From Acidobacteriota bacterium (GTDB lineage Bacteria > Acidobacteriota > Terriglobia > Acidiferrales > UBA7541), in contig JAJPIE010000059.1 of the NCBI GenBank assembly GCA_021324935.1, positions 18,095 through 82,094 on the forward strand: DNA of 64,000 nucleotides, read 5' to 3'. Each line of letters opens with the position of its first letter. Position 1 is the stretch's first letter. The notes beneath the pieces are model-generated. The model was not told the DNA's origin. It made no database searches and was given only the letters and a program-made list of their open reading frames with translations. The position numbers and the translations under genes were made by a program. Of this stretch, positions 51,114-60,485 are shown in pieces.

Positions 51114-52553
51114 ATGCACGAAATCCAGTTGCACAATACCCTATCCGGAAAAGTTGAACCGTTATTGCCGCTCAAGCCCGGGCAAGTGGGGATGTATACC
51201 TGCGGGCCGACGGTATACGATTACGCACACATCGGGAATTACCGGACGTTCGTTTTTCAGGACATTTTGCGGCGGTTTCTGAAGTGGCGGGGCTTGAAGC
51301 TCAACCACGTGATGAATCTGACCGACGTGGACGACCGGATTATCACCAACGCGGCAGCCGCGGGTGTCGGCATCCGGGAATACACGGAAAAATATGTGCA
51401 GGCGTTTTTTGCCGATTGCAAGACCTTGAATATCGAGGCGCCGGAACACTGGATCCGCGCGACCGACCATATCAACGACATGGTGGCACTGATCCAGAAG
51501 CTGCAACAGAACACCTACACGTACCCGAGCGAAGGTTCCCTCTATTACCGGATTGCGAAATTCAAGGATTACGGGAAGCTTTCAAAAGTGGATCTTTCCG
51601 GCATCCAGGCGGGAGCGCGCGTGGACAACGACCGCTACGAAAAAGAGAGCGCGCGGGATTTTGCATTGTGGAAGGCGCCCAAGCCGGGCGAGCACTTCTG
51701 GGAGACGCCGATCGGGGCGGGGAGGCCGGGCTGGCATATTGAGTGTTCGGCGATGGCGATGAAATATCTGGGCGAAACGCTGGACATTCACACCGGCGGG
51801 ATCGATCTGGCGTTTCCGCACCATGAGAATGAGATTGCACAGAGCGAAGCGGCAACGGGCAAACCCTTCGTGCGCTACTGGCTCCATGCGGAGCATTTGC
51901 TGGTGGAAGGCGAGAAGATGTCGAAGTCGCTGGGGAACTTCTTCACCCTGCGCGATCTTTTCGCCAAAGGTTACAAACCCTCCGCGCTGCGGTTTGCGTT
52001 GGCGAGCGTGCCTTACCGGCGGCAGCTCAATTTCACGTTTGATGGACTGCAGCAGGCGACAAGTTCCGTCGAACGGCTGAGGAATTTCGCCGCACGGCTG
52101 AAAAGCGAAAAATTCCCGGTGGGAAATCAGCGGGGAATGGCGGAGCGCATCGCGCAGGCCGCGAACGACTACGATGCGGGGCTATCGGACGATTTGAACA
52201 CGGCGCGGGCGCTGGCGGCGATGTTCGATTTCGTGCGCGAAGCAAATATTGCGATGGACAAAGGCGAATTCCGGCAGGGCGACGTGGCGGCCGCGTTGGA
52301 ATTCCTGGAGAGCTTCGACAAGGTGTTCGCCGTTTTGCAGGACACCGACGGGGAGAGGCTGAAAGAGCTGGGTTTTGGCAGCGGCGAGGGTGGCGTCGAC
52401 GACGCGGAAATCGAGAAATTAGTAGGGGAGCGGCAGGCGGCGCGCGCGCGGCGGGACTTTGCGGCGTCGGATCGCATCCGAAAAGAGCTGGCTGACCGTG
52501 GTATAATTTTGGAAGACACGAAGGACGGAAAGGTCCGCTGGAAACGCAAATGA
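51114..52553 (+). CDS. cysS: Cysteinyl-tRNA synthetase
   Basis: 479 residues from ATG 51114; an in-frame TTG at 51084 is less likely. Class I signatures: TCGPTVYDYAHIGNYRTF (HIGN and a zinc Cys), zinc ligands in WHIECSAM and FPHHENEIAQSEA, and EKMSKSLGN (KMSKS). The C-terminal DALR and anticodon parts follow (about 340-479). It charges tRNA-Cys, whose gene lies 3.4 kb downstream at 55921. The length is ordinary. Confidence 0.96.
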   Translation: MHEIQLHNTLSGKVEPLLPLKPGQVGMYTCGPTVYDYAHIGNYRTFVFQDILRRFLKWRGLKLNHVMNLTDVDDRIITNAAAAGVGIREYTEKYVQAFFADCKTLNIEAPEHWIRATDHINDMVALIQKLQQNTYTYPSEGSLYYRIAKFKDYGKLSKVDLSGIQAGARVDNDRYEKESARDFALWKAPKPGEHFWETPIGAGRPGWHIECSAMAMKYLGETLDIHTGGIDLAFPHHENEIAQSEAATGKPFVRYWLHAEHLLVEGEKMSKSLGNFFTLRDLFAKGYKPSALRFALASVPYRRQLNFTFDGLQQATSSVERLRNFAARLKSEKFPVGNQRGMAERIAQAANDYDAGLSDDLNTARALAAMFDFVREANIAMDKGEFRQGDVAAALEFLESFDKVFAVLQDTDGERLKELGFGSGEGGVDDAEIEKLVGERQAARARRDFAASDRIRKELADRGIILEDTKDGKVRWKRK

Positions 52554-52774
52554 AGCACTTTCACTTCCTCAAACATGACCGGGTCGCCGTGGGTCCTCGT
52601 GTGCCTCGCAAGTTTCGTCCCGCGAATCTTCGTCCGGGGCTGTATGGAGTTGACTTAGTCGAGTAGTGCGCAGGTATCGGCAGCGAGCTGCCGGCCCACA
52701 AACCTGCTGTTTTTCCGTTACAAAACTAAAACTTTAGCCTGCGAATCGTCCGCGAAACGCATTTTGGAGCGAAC

Positions 52775-54124
52775 ATGATTACGACTACGGAAACGAAACT
52801 TCCGAAAATCAAGACGGCGCTGCCCGGGCCGAAGGGCAAGCAAGTGATTGCCTGCGACGCGAAATATATGTCGCCGTCGCTGACGCGCGATTACCCGCTG
52901 GTGGCGGAGCGCGCCTCCGGGGCAATCGTCGAAGATCCGGACGGGAACGCCTTTCTCGATTTTGCCGCGGGAATCGCGGTGTGCTCGACCGGCCACTGCC
53001 ACCCGCGGGTGGTGGAAGCAATTCAGAAGCAAGCCACGGAAATGATCCACATTGCCGGGACGGATTTTTATCACCGGCACATGCCGGAATTTGCGGAGAA
53101 GCTGGTCTCCACGATGCCGAAGACGCACAACTGGAAAGTATTTTTCGGCAATTCCGGGACGGAAGCGGTGGAAGGCGCGATCAAGCTGGCACGGTATCAC
53201 ACCAAGCGCGACAAACTGATCGCGTTTTATGGCTGCTTTCACGGCCGGACGCTGGGCTCGTTGTCTCTGACGGCATCCAAGAATACGCAGCGGAAGTATT
53301 TCGGAACGCTTTTGGGCGGAGTGGAGCACATTCCGTATCCCTATGCGTACCGCTGTGCGCTGGGCCACACGAAAGAAACTTGCGGCGACGAGATTATCGA
53401 GTTGCTGGAGCAGCAAATCTTCAAGCGGCTGTTTGCGCCGGAAGAGACGGCCGCGATTATTGTCGAGCCAATCCAGGGCGAAGGCGGCTTCATTCCCGCC
53501 CCGCAGTTTTTCCTGCAGGAACTACAGCGGATCTGCAACAAGCACGGCATCATGCTGATTCTCGACGAAGTGCAAGCGGGCATGGGACGGACCGGGAAGT
53601 GGTGGGCGTATGACCACGCGGGGATCACGCCGGACATCGTGCTGACCGCGAAGGGCATTGCCAGCGGCATGCCGGTGGCGGCGTTCATCGCCAAGGACAC
53701 GGTGATGAACTGGAAGGTGGGTTCACACGGAACGACTTACGGTGGGAACCCGGTATGCCTGGCGGCGGCATCGGCGACGTTTGACCTGATTCAGGGCGGC
53801 TTGATGGCCAACGCGGAAAAAGTGGGCAACTACATTTTCAGCAGGATCAACAACTGGCCGAACCGCTTCAAGATCGTCGGCGACGTGCGCGGCAAGGGCC
53901 TGATGATCGGCGTGGAGATCGTGCGCGATCAACGGACAAAGGAGAAGGCTGCCGACTTGCGCGACGCAGTGGTCAGGAATGCGTTTGAACGCGGGCTATT
54001 GACGCTGGGTTCGGGCGAAAACGCGATCCGCATGTCACCGCCGCTGATCATTGACGAGGAGCAGGCAGATTGCGCGATCGGCATTATGGAAGAGGCGATT
54101 GGGGAGGCCGAGCAGGGGCTGTAA
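52775..54124 (+). CDS. Class III PLP aminotransferase (GABA/ornithine-type)
   Basis: 449 residues from ATG 52775. PLP fold type I: DFAAGIAVCSTGHCHPRVVE, then FFGNSGTEAVEGAIKLAR, GCFHGRTLGSLSLT, IIVEPIQGEGGFIPAP and ILDEVQAGMGRTGKWWA. The Schiff-base lysine is in LTAKGIASGMP. GHCHP and the QGEGG block fit 4-aminobutyrate or acetylornithine aminotransferases. The extra GHTKETCGDE segment near 200-209 fits the 4-aminobutyrate type. Substrate assignment remains tentative. It ends at a strong terminator; the upstream 221-bp gap contains only a small GGCAGC-GA-GCTGCC palindrome. Confidence 0.88.
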   Translation: MITTTETKLPKIKTALPGPKGKQVIACDAKYMSPSLTRDYPLVAERASGAIVEDPDGNAFLDFAAGIAVCSTGHCHPRVVEAIQKQATEMIHIAGTDFYHRHMPEFAEKLVSTMPKTHNWKVFFGNSGTEAVEGAIKLARYHTKRDKLIAFYGCFHGRTLGSLSLTASKNTQRKYFGTLLGGVEHIPYPYAYRCALGHTKETCGDEIIELLEQQIFKRLFAPEETAAIIVEPIQGEGGFIPAPQFFLQELQRICNKHGIMLILDEVQAGMGRTGKWWAYDHAGITPDIVLTAKGIASGMPVAAFIAKDTVMNWKVGSHGTTYGGNPVCLAAASATFDLIQGGLMANAEKVGNYIFSRINNWPNRFKIVGDVRGKGLMIGVEIVRDQRTKEKAADLRDAVVRNAFERGLLTLGSGENAIRMSPPLIIDEEQADCAIGIMEEAIGEAEQGL

Positions 54125-54171
54125 ACCGAGACTTCAGCCGATAGCTATCAGCCTTTAGCAAGAGGCAACCC

Positions 54172-54210
54172 ATCCCGCGGCCTGCACCCGTCCGTCCGCG
54201 GGATTTTTGT
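54172..54210 (+). terminator. Intrinsic terminator after aminotransferase gene
   Basis: Perfect 9-bp stem ATCCCGCGG / CCGCGGGAT with 14-nt loop, followed by TTTTGTT, 47 bp after the stop at 54124. Confidence 0.8.
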
Positions 54211-54247
54211 TAATCAGTGGGGTATAGTAACGCCAAGGTAATAATAG

Positions 54248-54721
54248 ATGGGATTGTTGGCACGCATGGGATTCGCCTGGGTGCGGTGGAGGGCGCGGCA
54301 TGGACTGCGCGAAGACGCCGCCGCTTTTCAGAGCGAGGCCAAGCAAGAGGCTCTGCGCGTGGGGGTGCGCGGGGAGACCTACGCTTACTGGTATTTGCGG
54401 CGGCATGGGTATGTGTTTATCGCAAGGAATTATGAGCCTGCGCGGGGGAAGGGCGAGCTAGACCTGGTGGGATTCGACGGGGACACTCTGGCGTTTGTGG
54501 AGGTGCGGACTCGCGCGCTGATGAAAGGGCGCCCGGCGCTGCCTGAACTCAGCATCACGCCTGAAAAGCACCATGTGCTGGTGCGAACGGCACATGCCTT
54601 CTTACGGGAACGCCACGCGAAGAAGTGCCCGGTGCGCTTCGACGTGGTGGCGATTGACCATGCCCCGGGGATGCCCCCGGCGGTCCGGTTGCACAAGGAT
54701 GCTCTGAGTCCAAGGGCATAA
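54248..54721 (+). CDS. yraN: YraN/UPF0102-family predicted nuclease-fold protein
   Basis: 157 residues from ATG 54248. After a variable 35-residue start comes the family core: VGVRGETYAYWYLRRHGYVF, then RNYEPARGKGELDLVGFDGD, and LAFVEVRTR. It has the acidic and Lys/Arg positions of the PD-(D/E)xK-like fold (E, D, ExR instead of ExK). UPF0102 proteins resemble Holliday-junction resolvases, but their role is unproved. It lies between the aminotransferase terminator and galT. Confidence 0.85.
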   Translation: MGLLARMGFAWVRWRARHGLREDAAAFQSEAKQEALRVGVRGETYAYWYLRRHGYVFIARNYEPARGKGELDLVGFDGDTLAFVEVRTRALMKGRPALPELSITPEKHHVLVRTAHAFLRERHAKKCPVRFDVVAIDHAPGMPPAVRLHKDALSPRA

Positions 54722-54825
54722 TTCCAGGGGATTTCGCTTCCCTCCCGCCAACTCGCGGTACAATACAAGGAATACTTGGGAAATGCTGCCACGCAGCTTC
54801 CAGGAATAAGTTTGGAGGGGAAGCG

Positions 54826-55845
54826 TTGCCGGAGTTACGCAAGGATCCGATCACAGGACGCTGGGTGATTATTTCGACCGACCGCGGAAAGCGGCCGAAT
54901 GATTTTTTGCGCGAGAGTGTATTCCCGAAGGCGCCGCAAAGCTGTCCGTTTTGCCCAGGAAATGAAGTAAAAACACCGCCGGAGATCTTGACGTATGGGC
55001 GGAATGGCACGGGCCCGAATACGCCTGGGTGGAATATCCGCGTGGTGCCGAACCGGTTTCCCGCGCTGGGGATTGAAGGCGAACTGGATCGCGAGGGCGA
55101 AGGCCTGTTCGACAAAATGAACGGCATAGGCGCGCACGAAGTGGTGATCGAGACGCCTCAGCACCAGACGACACTGGCGCAACTTCCGCAAAGAGCGATT
55201 GAAGATGTGCTGTGGGCGTACCGCGACCGCATGCTGGACCTAAAAAATGACAAGCGCTTCCGGTACGTGCTGATTTTCAAGAACCATGGCGAGTCCGCCG
55301 GCGCTTCCGTGGAGCATCCCCACTCGCAGCTGATCGCGCTGCCGATCGTGCCGCGCCGCGTGCGCGAAGAGGTGGATAACTGCTGGCATTATTACGATGA
55401 AAAAGAGCGCTGCATTTTCTGTGACATTATCCGGCAGGAGCGGGACACGGGCGAGCGGGTGATCGGAGAGAACGATCATTTCATCACGCTGGCGCCCTAT
55501 GCGCCGCGGTTTCCATTCGAGATGTGGCTGCTACCGAAAGTGCATGGTTCGGCGTACGAAAACAACCAGAGTTCGATGTACAGCGCGCTGGCGAACATGA
55601 TGAAAGATACGCTGATGCGCATGGACGCGGTGCTGGACCGGCCGCCATACAATTTCATGATTCACACCTCGCCCAACGGCGAAGAGGTCAACGATCACTA
55701 TCACTGGCACATTGAAATCATCCCAAAGCTGACGAAAGTCGCGGGATTTGAGTGGGGAACGGGCTTCTACATTAATCCGACGCCGCCGGAAGAGTCGGCA
55801 CGTTTTCTGCGCGAAGCGCAGATCGAAGAGCCGGTCAAAAAGTAG
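54826..55845 (+). CDS. galT: Galactose-1-phosphate uridylyltransferase
   Basis: 339 residues from TTG 54826 (a GGAGGGGAAG site precedes it; no better ATG is near). HIT-superfamily features: CPFCPGNE zinc cysteines near 41-44, NRFPAL, and the nucleophilic His block ASVEHPHSQLIALP (HPHSQ). A second half has FCDIIRQERD and NDHYHWHIEIIPK. GalT exchanges UMP between UDP-glucose and galactose-1-phosphate in the Leloir pathway. Other Leloir genes are absent here, so a related nucleotidyltransferase role is possible. Confidence 0.85.
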   Translation: MPELRKDPITGRWVIISTDRGKRPNDFLRESVFPKAPQSCPFCPGNEVKTPPEILTYGRNGTGPNTPGWNIRVVPNRFPALGIEGELDREGEGLFDKMNGIGAHEVVIETPQHQTTLAQLPQRAIEDVLWAYRDRMLDLKNDKRFRYVLIFKNHGESAGASVEHPHSQLIALPIVPRRVREEVDNCWHYYDEKERCIFCDIIRQERDTGERVIGENDHFITLAPYAPRFPFEMWLLPKVHGSAYENNQSSMYSALANMMKDTLMRMDAVLDRPPYNFMIHTSPNGEEVNDHYHWHIEIIPKLTKVAGFEWGTGFYINPTPPEESARFLREAQIEEPVKK

Positions 55846-55879
55846 CCGCCAAGAAGCAAACAAAACCGCAACGCACAGA

Positions 55880-55909
55880 CTGACAGACGAGTAAAGTTTT
55901 CGCTATAAT
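55880..55909 (+). promoter_or_regulatory. Promoter of tRNA-Cys gene
   Basis: CTGACA (55880-55885), 18-bp spacer, perfect TATAAT (55904-55909). The start site near 55916 is just ahead of the mature tRNA 5' end at 55921. Confidence 0.7.
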
Positions 55910-55920
55910 TGACAGGTTGA

Positions 55921-55995
55921 GGCGCGGTACCCAAGTGGTAAGGGAGAGGTCTGCAAAACCTTTATGCGTGAGTTCGATTCTCACCCGCGCCTCCA
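55921..55995 (+). tRNA. tRNA-Cys (GCA)
   Basis: Cloverleaf: acceptor GGCGCGG / CCGCGCC, anticodon stem AGGT / ACCT with loop CTGCAAA (anticodon GCA), and T arm GTGAG-TTCGATT-CTCAC. The discriminator base is T, as expected for tRNA-Cys, and CCA is encoded. Confidence 0.96.
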
Positions 55996-56353
55996 AATCC
56001 CATATCTCCTCGAATGTCCTTAGCGCGCATTGGTTTTTTTTCCTGGCCATGTGGCCTACATTTCTTGTCTTTCCTGCGATTCCTTCCGCCCGCACCAAAT
56101 TGGCAAGATACCAGGGCCAGGAACATTGGGGCGGATTGCACGCGATTGAATCCTGAAGCGGAAGGCTGTTTCGCGATGAAACGGATCTGCAGGGCTAGAA
56201 AGCTCTAACCTTCCAAGTTGTTCAATTTCCAAGCCAAAAATTGAATTTGCGCAGCAAGTGTGGCGCGCTCCGTGCACGGATTCTGGCGCGGCCTTTCTGC
56301 GCGTATGTTCCTCGCCGATAGCGCCGAATTGAGGGGGTTGCAGGCGGCGGACA
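55996..56353. other. 358-bp gap before yfiR-like operon
   Basis: No credible gene. It holds a perfect inverted repeat TTCAATTT-N9-AAATTGAA (56221-56245), about 110 bp upstream of the yfiR-like start, which could be an operator for the three-gene signalling operon. AT content is locally higher here than in the flanking genes. Confidence 0.45.
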
Positions 56354-56947
56354 ATGCGCTCCAGACGAACGATACGAGTACCCACATTTGTACGGCTGGC
56401 ACGTGCGGCGGCGATGCTAGTGGTCTTTCTGGGCGTCTTGCCGCGGCCTCTTCAGTGCCAATCGACGGGTGAGGTGGGACGGACTCAGGCGATTTACTTG
56501 CGGAAGGTGCTCGAATTCGTACGGTGGCCCGCAGGTGCGACGGAGCCGAAGCATGAATTCCGCATTTGTGTAGCGGGCAGCTATGCGATCAGCTATCCGC
56601 TCGCGGAGGAATTCCGAGCCACGCAGGTGGAAGGCCGAAGAGTTGAAGTGCAACTGCTGACCAATGAGAAAAGCCCCAAGACTTGCCAGGTGGTGTTTTT
56701 CAGTTCCATCGATGCCAGGCAGCGAGCAAGAGTCCTGGAAGCCGTGAAGGGAACGCAGATCCTGACCGTAGGGGACGGAGAGGGATTCCTCGAGGCCGGG
56801 GGGATTCTCCGGTTCGGAGTCGAGGGGGGCGCCATGCAGTTTGAAGTGAATCTGGGGGCAGCCAAGTGCGCGGGACTAAAAATTGACGCGAGGTTGTTGT
56901 CGATGGCGCACCGGGTGGTGACCGAGCGGGGAGGGAGCGGGACCTGA
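56354..56947 (+). CDS. YfiR-like (DUF4154) periplasmic protein
   Basis: 197 residues from ATG 56354. A signal peptide (LARAAAMLVVFLGVLPRPLQ, cleavage about 36) is followed by the YfiR domain: AIYLRKVLEFVRWPAG, FRICVAGSY, CQVVFFSSIDARQRARVLEA, then TVGDGEGFLEAGGILRF, MQFEVNLGAAKCAGLKIDAR and a final LLSMA helix. In Pseudomonas, YfiR sits in the periplasm and silences the diguanylate cyclase YfiN through its CHASE8 sensor region. Here the very next gene, 1 bp away, encodes a CHASE8-type hybrid kinase, so this protein is probably its periplasmic inhibitor. Confidence 0.88.
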   Translation: MRSRRTIRVPTFVRLARAAAMLVVFLGVLPRPLQCQSTGEVGRTQAIYLRKVLEFVRWPAGATEPKHEFRICVAGSYAISYPLAEEFRATQVEGRRVEVQLLTNEKSPKTCQVVFFSSIDARQRARVLEAVKGTQILTVGDGEGFLEAGGILRFGVEGGAMQFEVNLGAAKCAGLKIDARLLSMAHRVVTERGGSGT

Positions 56948-56948
56948 A

Positions 56949-59900
56949 ATGACGCGCTGGCGGGACATGTCGCTGCACTGGAGGCTGCTGCTGTTGACAA
57001 TGGCTAGCAGCAGCGTGGGCATGCTCGTGGCCTTGACGATGTTTCTGCTCTACAACGACCACCGCATGCGGGAGCACAAGGTGGAAGAGTTGCAATCCGC
57101 GGCAGACCTGATCGGCACAAACAGCGCCGCGGCCCTGGTATTTGAAGATCAGCAGGAGGGAGCGCGCTTGCTGGAGGCACTTCGGACGCGAGTGCACATC
57201 CGCGAGGGAGTGTTGTACCGCGCGGATGGAAAGGTGATGGCGGAGTACCTTCGCAAAGGCTTCAAACAACAACCGCCTGTTCTGGCGAACTTGCCAGCCG
57301 AGCAGTTGCGGTGGACCCCGGATCATCTAGAACTCGCGCGTCCATTGTGGCTGGGCGGCCAGAAAATCGGGGCCCTTTATCTGGAGTCCGGGCTCCGCGA
57401 CCTGCGCGAGGAGCGGGGGAATTCGCTGTTGGTGGCCATCCTCGCTTTCCTGCTAGCGATGATTGCGGTTTATCTCCTGACTTATTTGCTGCAGGACTCT
57501 CTGAACGGTCCAATTCAGCAGCTCGCCGGCGTCGCGCGGGAGGTGGCGGTCCGGAGATGTTATTCGTTGCGGGCCCCAGAACTGGGAGGCGGGGAACTCG
57601 GACAGCTCGGCAGGGATTTCAATACCATGCTCGGCGTGATCGAGGAAGGAAACCGGGAGCTGCAGGCCGCGCGGGAATCGTTGGAGCAACGAGTCGCGGA
57701 GCGGACACGGGCGTTGGAGGCCGAGGTGTCGGAGCGGCAACGGACAGCGGCCATGCTGCAGGAGAGCGAGGAACTGTTTCGAACATTAACCGAAGCGGCT
57801 CCAGTGGGCATTGTGTCGGAATCGCGCGATGGCAAAGTGAGAATGAGCAACCCGGCGTTCCGGAGAATGTTCGGATACACGGAAGAAGATCTGGAAGGGA
57901 AATCGATTGACGAGCTTCTGACGACGGCAGAAATGCGCGAAGAAGCCGCAGCCCTAACGAAGCAGGCGCTGATCGGGATAGTGGTCCGGAAGACGACGCG
58001 AAGAAGGCAGAAGAATGGGGAGCTTCTTGATGTCGAGCTATTTGCCGCGCCGCTGCTGAAGGAGGGGAAAGCAGACGGGCTTCTGGCAATTTACCTGGAT
58101 ATATCGAGGCGCATGCAAGCGGAACGATCCATCCGCGAAAGCGAAGAGCTTTTCCGGATGCTCAGCGCAACGGCGCCCATCGGCATATTCCGTTCGGACC
58201 AGGAAGGGCGCTGCCTGTATGTCAATCAGACCTGGTGCGAGATGAGCGGACGCAGCGCGGCGAGCGCGCTGGGATTTGGCTGGCTGGACGCGGTTCATCC
58301 CGACGACCGCGAGAATGTGGAACGCCAGTGGAAGGCGGGAGTGGCCCTGGGATTGGAACTCCGGGACGAAACAAGGTTTGTGAGCCCGGACGGCAGAATA
58401 ACCTGGGTCCGCTGGCAGTCGCGGGCCCTGCATGGACCGGACGGAGCATTGCAAGGCTTTGTGGGCGTCTTGGAGGACGTCACCAAGCGCAAGGAAACGG
58501 AACAGCGCCTGGTGGAAGCGAAAAGCGCCGCAGAAGCGGCGAATGCGGCGAAAAGCCAGTTCCTGGCGAACGTGAGCCACGAAATCCGCACGCCGATGAA
58601 CGGCATCCTGGGAATGACTGAGCTTGCGCTGGAAACTCCACTGAATTCCGAGCAACGCGAATATCTGGAGATGGTCCATGGCTGTGCGGCGGCTTTGCTG
58701 GAAATTATTGACGACGTACTGGACTTTTCGAAAATCGAGCACGGAAAAATCGAATTGGAAGAGATACCGTTTTCCATCCTGGACTGCGCGGAGAATGCGC
58801 TGCAGCCGGTAGCTCTTCGGGCGCAACAGAAAGGGCTGGGCCTGGAGTGGTACGTTCGCGGCGATCTGCCCGAGTGGGTGCTGGGCGACCCGACGCGACT
58901 GCGCCAGGTACTCATCAATCTGCTGGGGAATGCAACAAAATTCACCGAGGAAGGGGAAGTGACGCTGGGTATCGAGGCGCTGCAAACAGGGGCGGAGTAT
59001 GCCGATATCAAATTCAGCGTGACGGACACGGGCATCGGCATCCCCGAGGGAAGCTTGGAAAAGATATTCGAGGCGTTTCAGCAGTCGGACAACAGCGTGA
59101 CGCGGCAGTACGGCGGAACCGGGTTGGGGCTTTCGATTTCGGAGCGGCTGATTGCCAGGATGGGCGGAAAGCTACAAGTGGTAAGCGAAGTCGGAAAAGG
59201 CAGCACGTTTTTCTTCGTACTGCGATGCAGGAGAGCGAAGGATCAAGACCTGGCCAGGTCCGCGGGAGACTCGGGAGAAGCGTTGCCTTCTGCGCGCATA
59301 CTTGTGACCGATGACCGCGAGGCCGGGCGCGAACTGATTCGCTGGTTGGCGGAGCGTTGGGGGCTGGAAACGGATACGGCCGCCAGCGTGGAAGAGGCAA
59401 CCCGGCTGTACGTCCAGTCAATACAAGATGGAAAGCCGTACGCCGCGGCATTGATTGGCCTGAATTTGGCGCGAGAGGACGGGTATGAAGTTGCGCGAGA
59501 AATCCGGCGATGGGCGCCGGCGGAAACCACGGCGATTCTAATGATGTCCCCTGCTCCATTTCAGGGGGAGGATCCGCGTACGGACCACAACCAGATTTTT
59601 CAACGCCTGACTAAGCCGCTGCGAAGAAGTATTTTGAAGGCGGCGCTGGCTGCAGCCCTGCGCGGACAGCCCAGAATGACCGCAAAAATTGCGGACGCGC
59701 CCACCAAGAGCGCGCCGGAAGGGTACCGCATCCTGCTCGCCGAGGACAATGAGGTCAATCAGAAGCTCGCCAGAAAGCTGCTGGAAAAATTGGGACACAA
59801 AGTGACCATCGCGGCCAACGGCGCGGATGCATGCGCAATGGCAAGGGAGCAGGATTTCGACCTGATCCTGATGGATTTACAGATGCCCGTGATGGGCGGC

Positions 59901-60485
59901 TTGGAGGCCACGCGTATGCTACGCGAGCGGGAAGCCGGCACTAGGCGCCACCTTCCCATTGTGGCGATGACCGCCCACGCGGCCAAACACGATCGGCAGA
60001 AATGCGAGGAGGCCGGCATGGACGGATATTTGAGCAAGCCCATTCGCCAGGAGTTATTGCGCGATGAAATTGCACGCGTGATGCGGGAGGAACCGGAAAT
60101 GTTTCCCAAAGAGCCGCCGATCCGCGAAAAGCCGCAACCATCTGATTGGGATCTGCCGGAACTCATGGGGCGGCTGGGCGGTGATTCTGAATTTTTGCGG
60201 GAACTGCTGGTGATCTTCCAGAAGGATGCGCGCGCGAATCTGGAGAGTTCGCAAGTTGCGCTGGCGAACGGCGATTTCCCGGCCCTTGCGCGCTCCGCCC
60301 ATTCGCTGAAAGGCATGCTGCGGAATCTTTCGATGGGAGCAGCGGCGCAAGCTGCAGCCACACTGGAAGATGCGGCGCGGAATGGTCAGTCCGACGAAGC
60401 CGGGAATCGGCTGGAACATTTAACCAGGGAATTGGAAAGGGTTTTTCCCGAGGTGGAAGCCCACCTGGCGGAGGTAAAGTCATGA
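56949..60485 (+). CDS. CHASE8 hybrid histidine kinase (PAS-PAS-HK-REC-REC-HPt)
   Basis: 1178 residues from ATG 56949. Parts: membrane span 13-34; periplasmic CHASE8-like domain about 40-150 (LIGTNSAAALVFEDQQEGAR); span 159-181; HAMP to about 235; coiled coil; PAS 272-390; PAS 398-515; HisKA with phospho-His544 in SHEIRTPMNG; ATPase with NATKFTEEG, DTGIGIP and GGTGLGLSI; REC1 782-900; REC2 925-1040 with Asp976 in LILMDLQMP; and HPt with His1118 in RSAHSLKGM. REC1 has Gly837 where the phosphorylated Asp should be, so it is a pseudo-receiver. Phosphate likely runs His544-Asp976-His1118, then to the downstream REC-GGDEF protein, whose gene overlaps by 4 bp. Confidence 0.93.
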   Translation: MTRWRDMSLHWRLLLLTMASSSVGMLVALTMFLLYNDHRMREHKVEELQSAADLIGTNSAAALVFEDQQEGARLLEALRTRVHIREGVLYRADGKVMAEYLRKGFKQQPPVLANLPAEQLRWTPDHLELARPLWLGGQKIGALYLESGLRDLREERGNSLLVAILAFLLAMIAVYLLTYLLQDSLNGPIQQLAGVAREVAVRRCYSLRAPELGGGELGQLGRDFNTMLGVIEEGNRELQAARESLEQRVAERTRALEAEVSERQRTAAMLQESEELFRTLTEAAPVGIVSESRDGKVRMSNPAFRRMFGYTEEDLEGKSIDELLTTAEMREEAAALTKQALIGIVVRKTTRRRQKNGELLDVELFAAPLLKEGKADGLLAIYLDISRRMQAERSIRESEELFRMLSATAPIGIFRSDQEGRCLYVNQTWCEMSGRSAASALGFGWLDAVHPDDRENVERQWKAGVALGLELRDETRFVSPDGRITWVRWQSRALHGPDGALQGFVGVLEDVTKRKETEQRLVEAKSAAEAANAAKSQFLANVSHEIRTPMNGILGMTELALETPLNSEQREYLEMVHGCAAALLEIIDDVLDFSKIEHGKIELEEIPFSILDCAENALQPVALRAQQKGLGLEWYVRGDLPEWVLGDPTRLRQVLINLLGNATKFTEEGEVTLGIEALQTGAEYADIKFSVTDTGIGIPEGSLEKIFEAFQQSDNSVTRQYGGTGLGLSISERLIARMGGKLQVVSEVGKGSTFFFVLRCRRAKDQDLARSAGDSGEALPSARILVTDDREAGRELIRWLAERWGLETDTAASVEEATRLYVQSIQDGKPYAAALIGLNLAREDGYEVAREIRRWAPAETTAILMMSPAPFQGEDPRTDHNQIFQRLTKPLRRSILKAALAAALRGQPRMTAKIADAPTKSAPEGYRILLAEDNEVNQKLARKLLEKLGHKVTIAANGADACAMAREQDFDLILMDLQMPVMGGLEATRMLREREAGTRRHLPIVAMTAHAAKHDRQKCEEAGMDGYLSKPIRQELLRDEIARVMREEPEMFPKEPPIREKPQPSDWDLPELMGRLGGDSEFLRELLVIFQKDARANLESSQVALANGDFPALARSAHSLKGMLRNLSMGAAAQAAATLEDAARNGQSDEAGNRLEHLTRELERVFPEVEAHLAEVKS

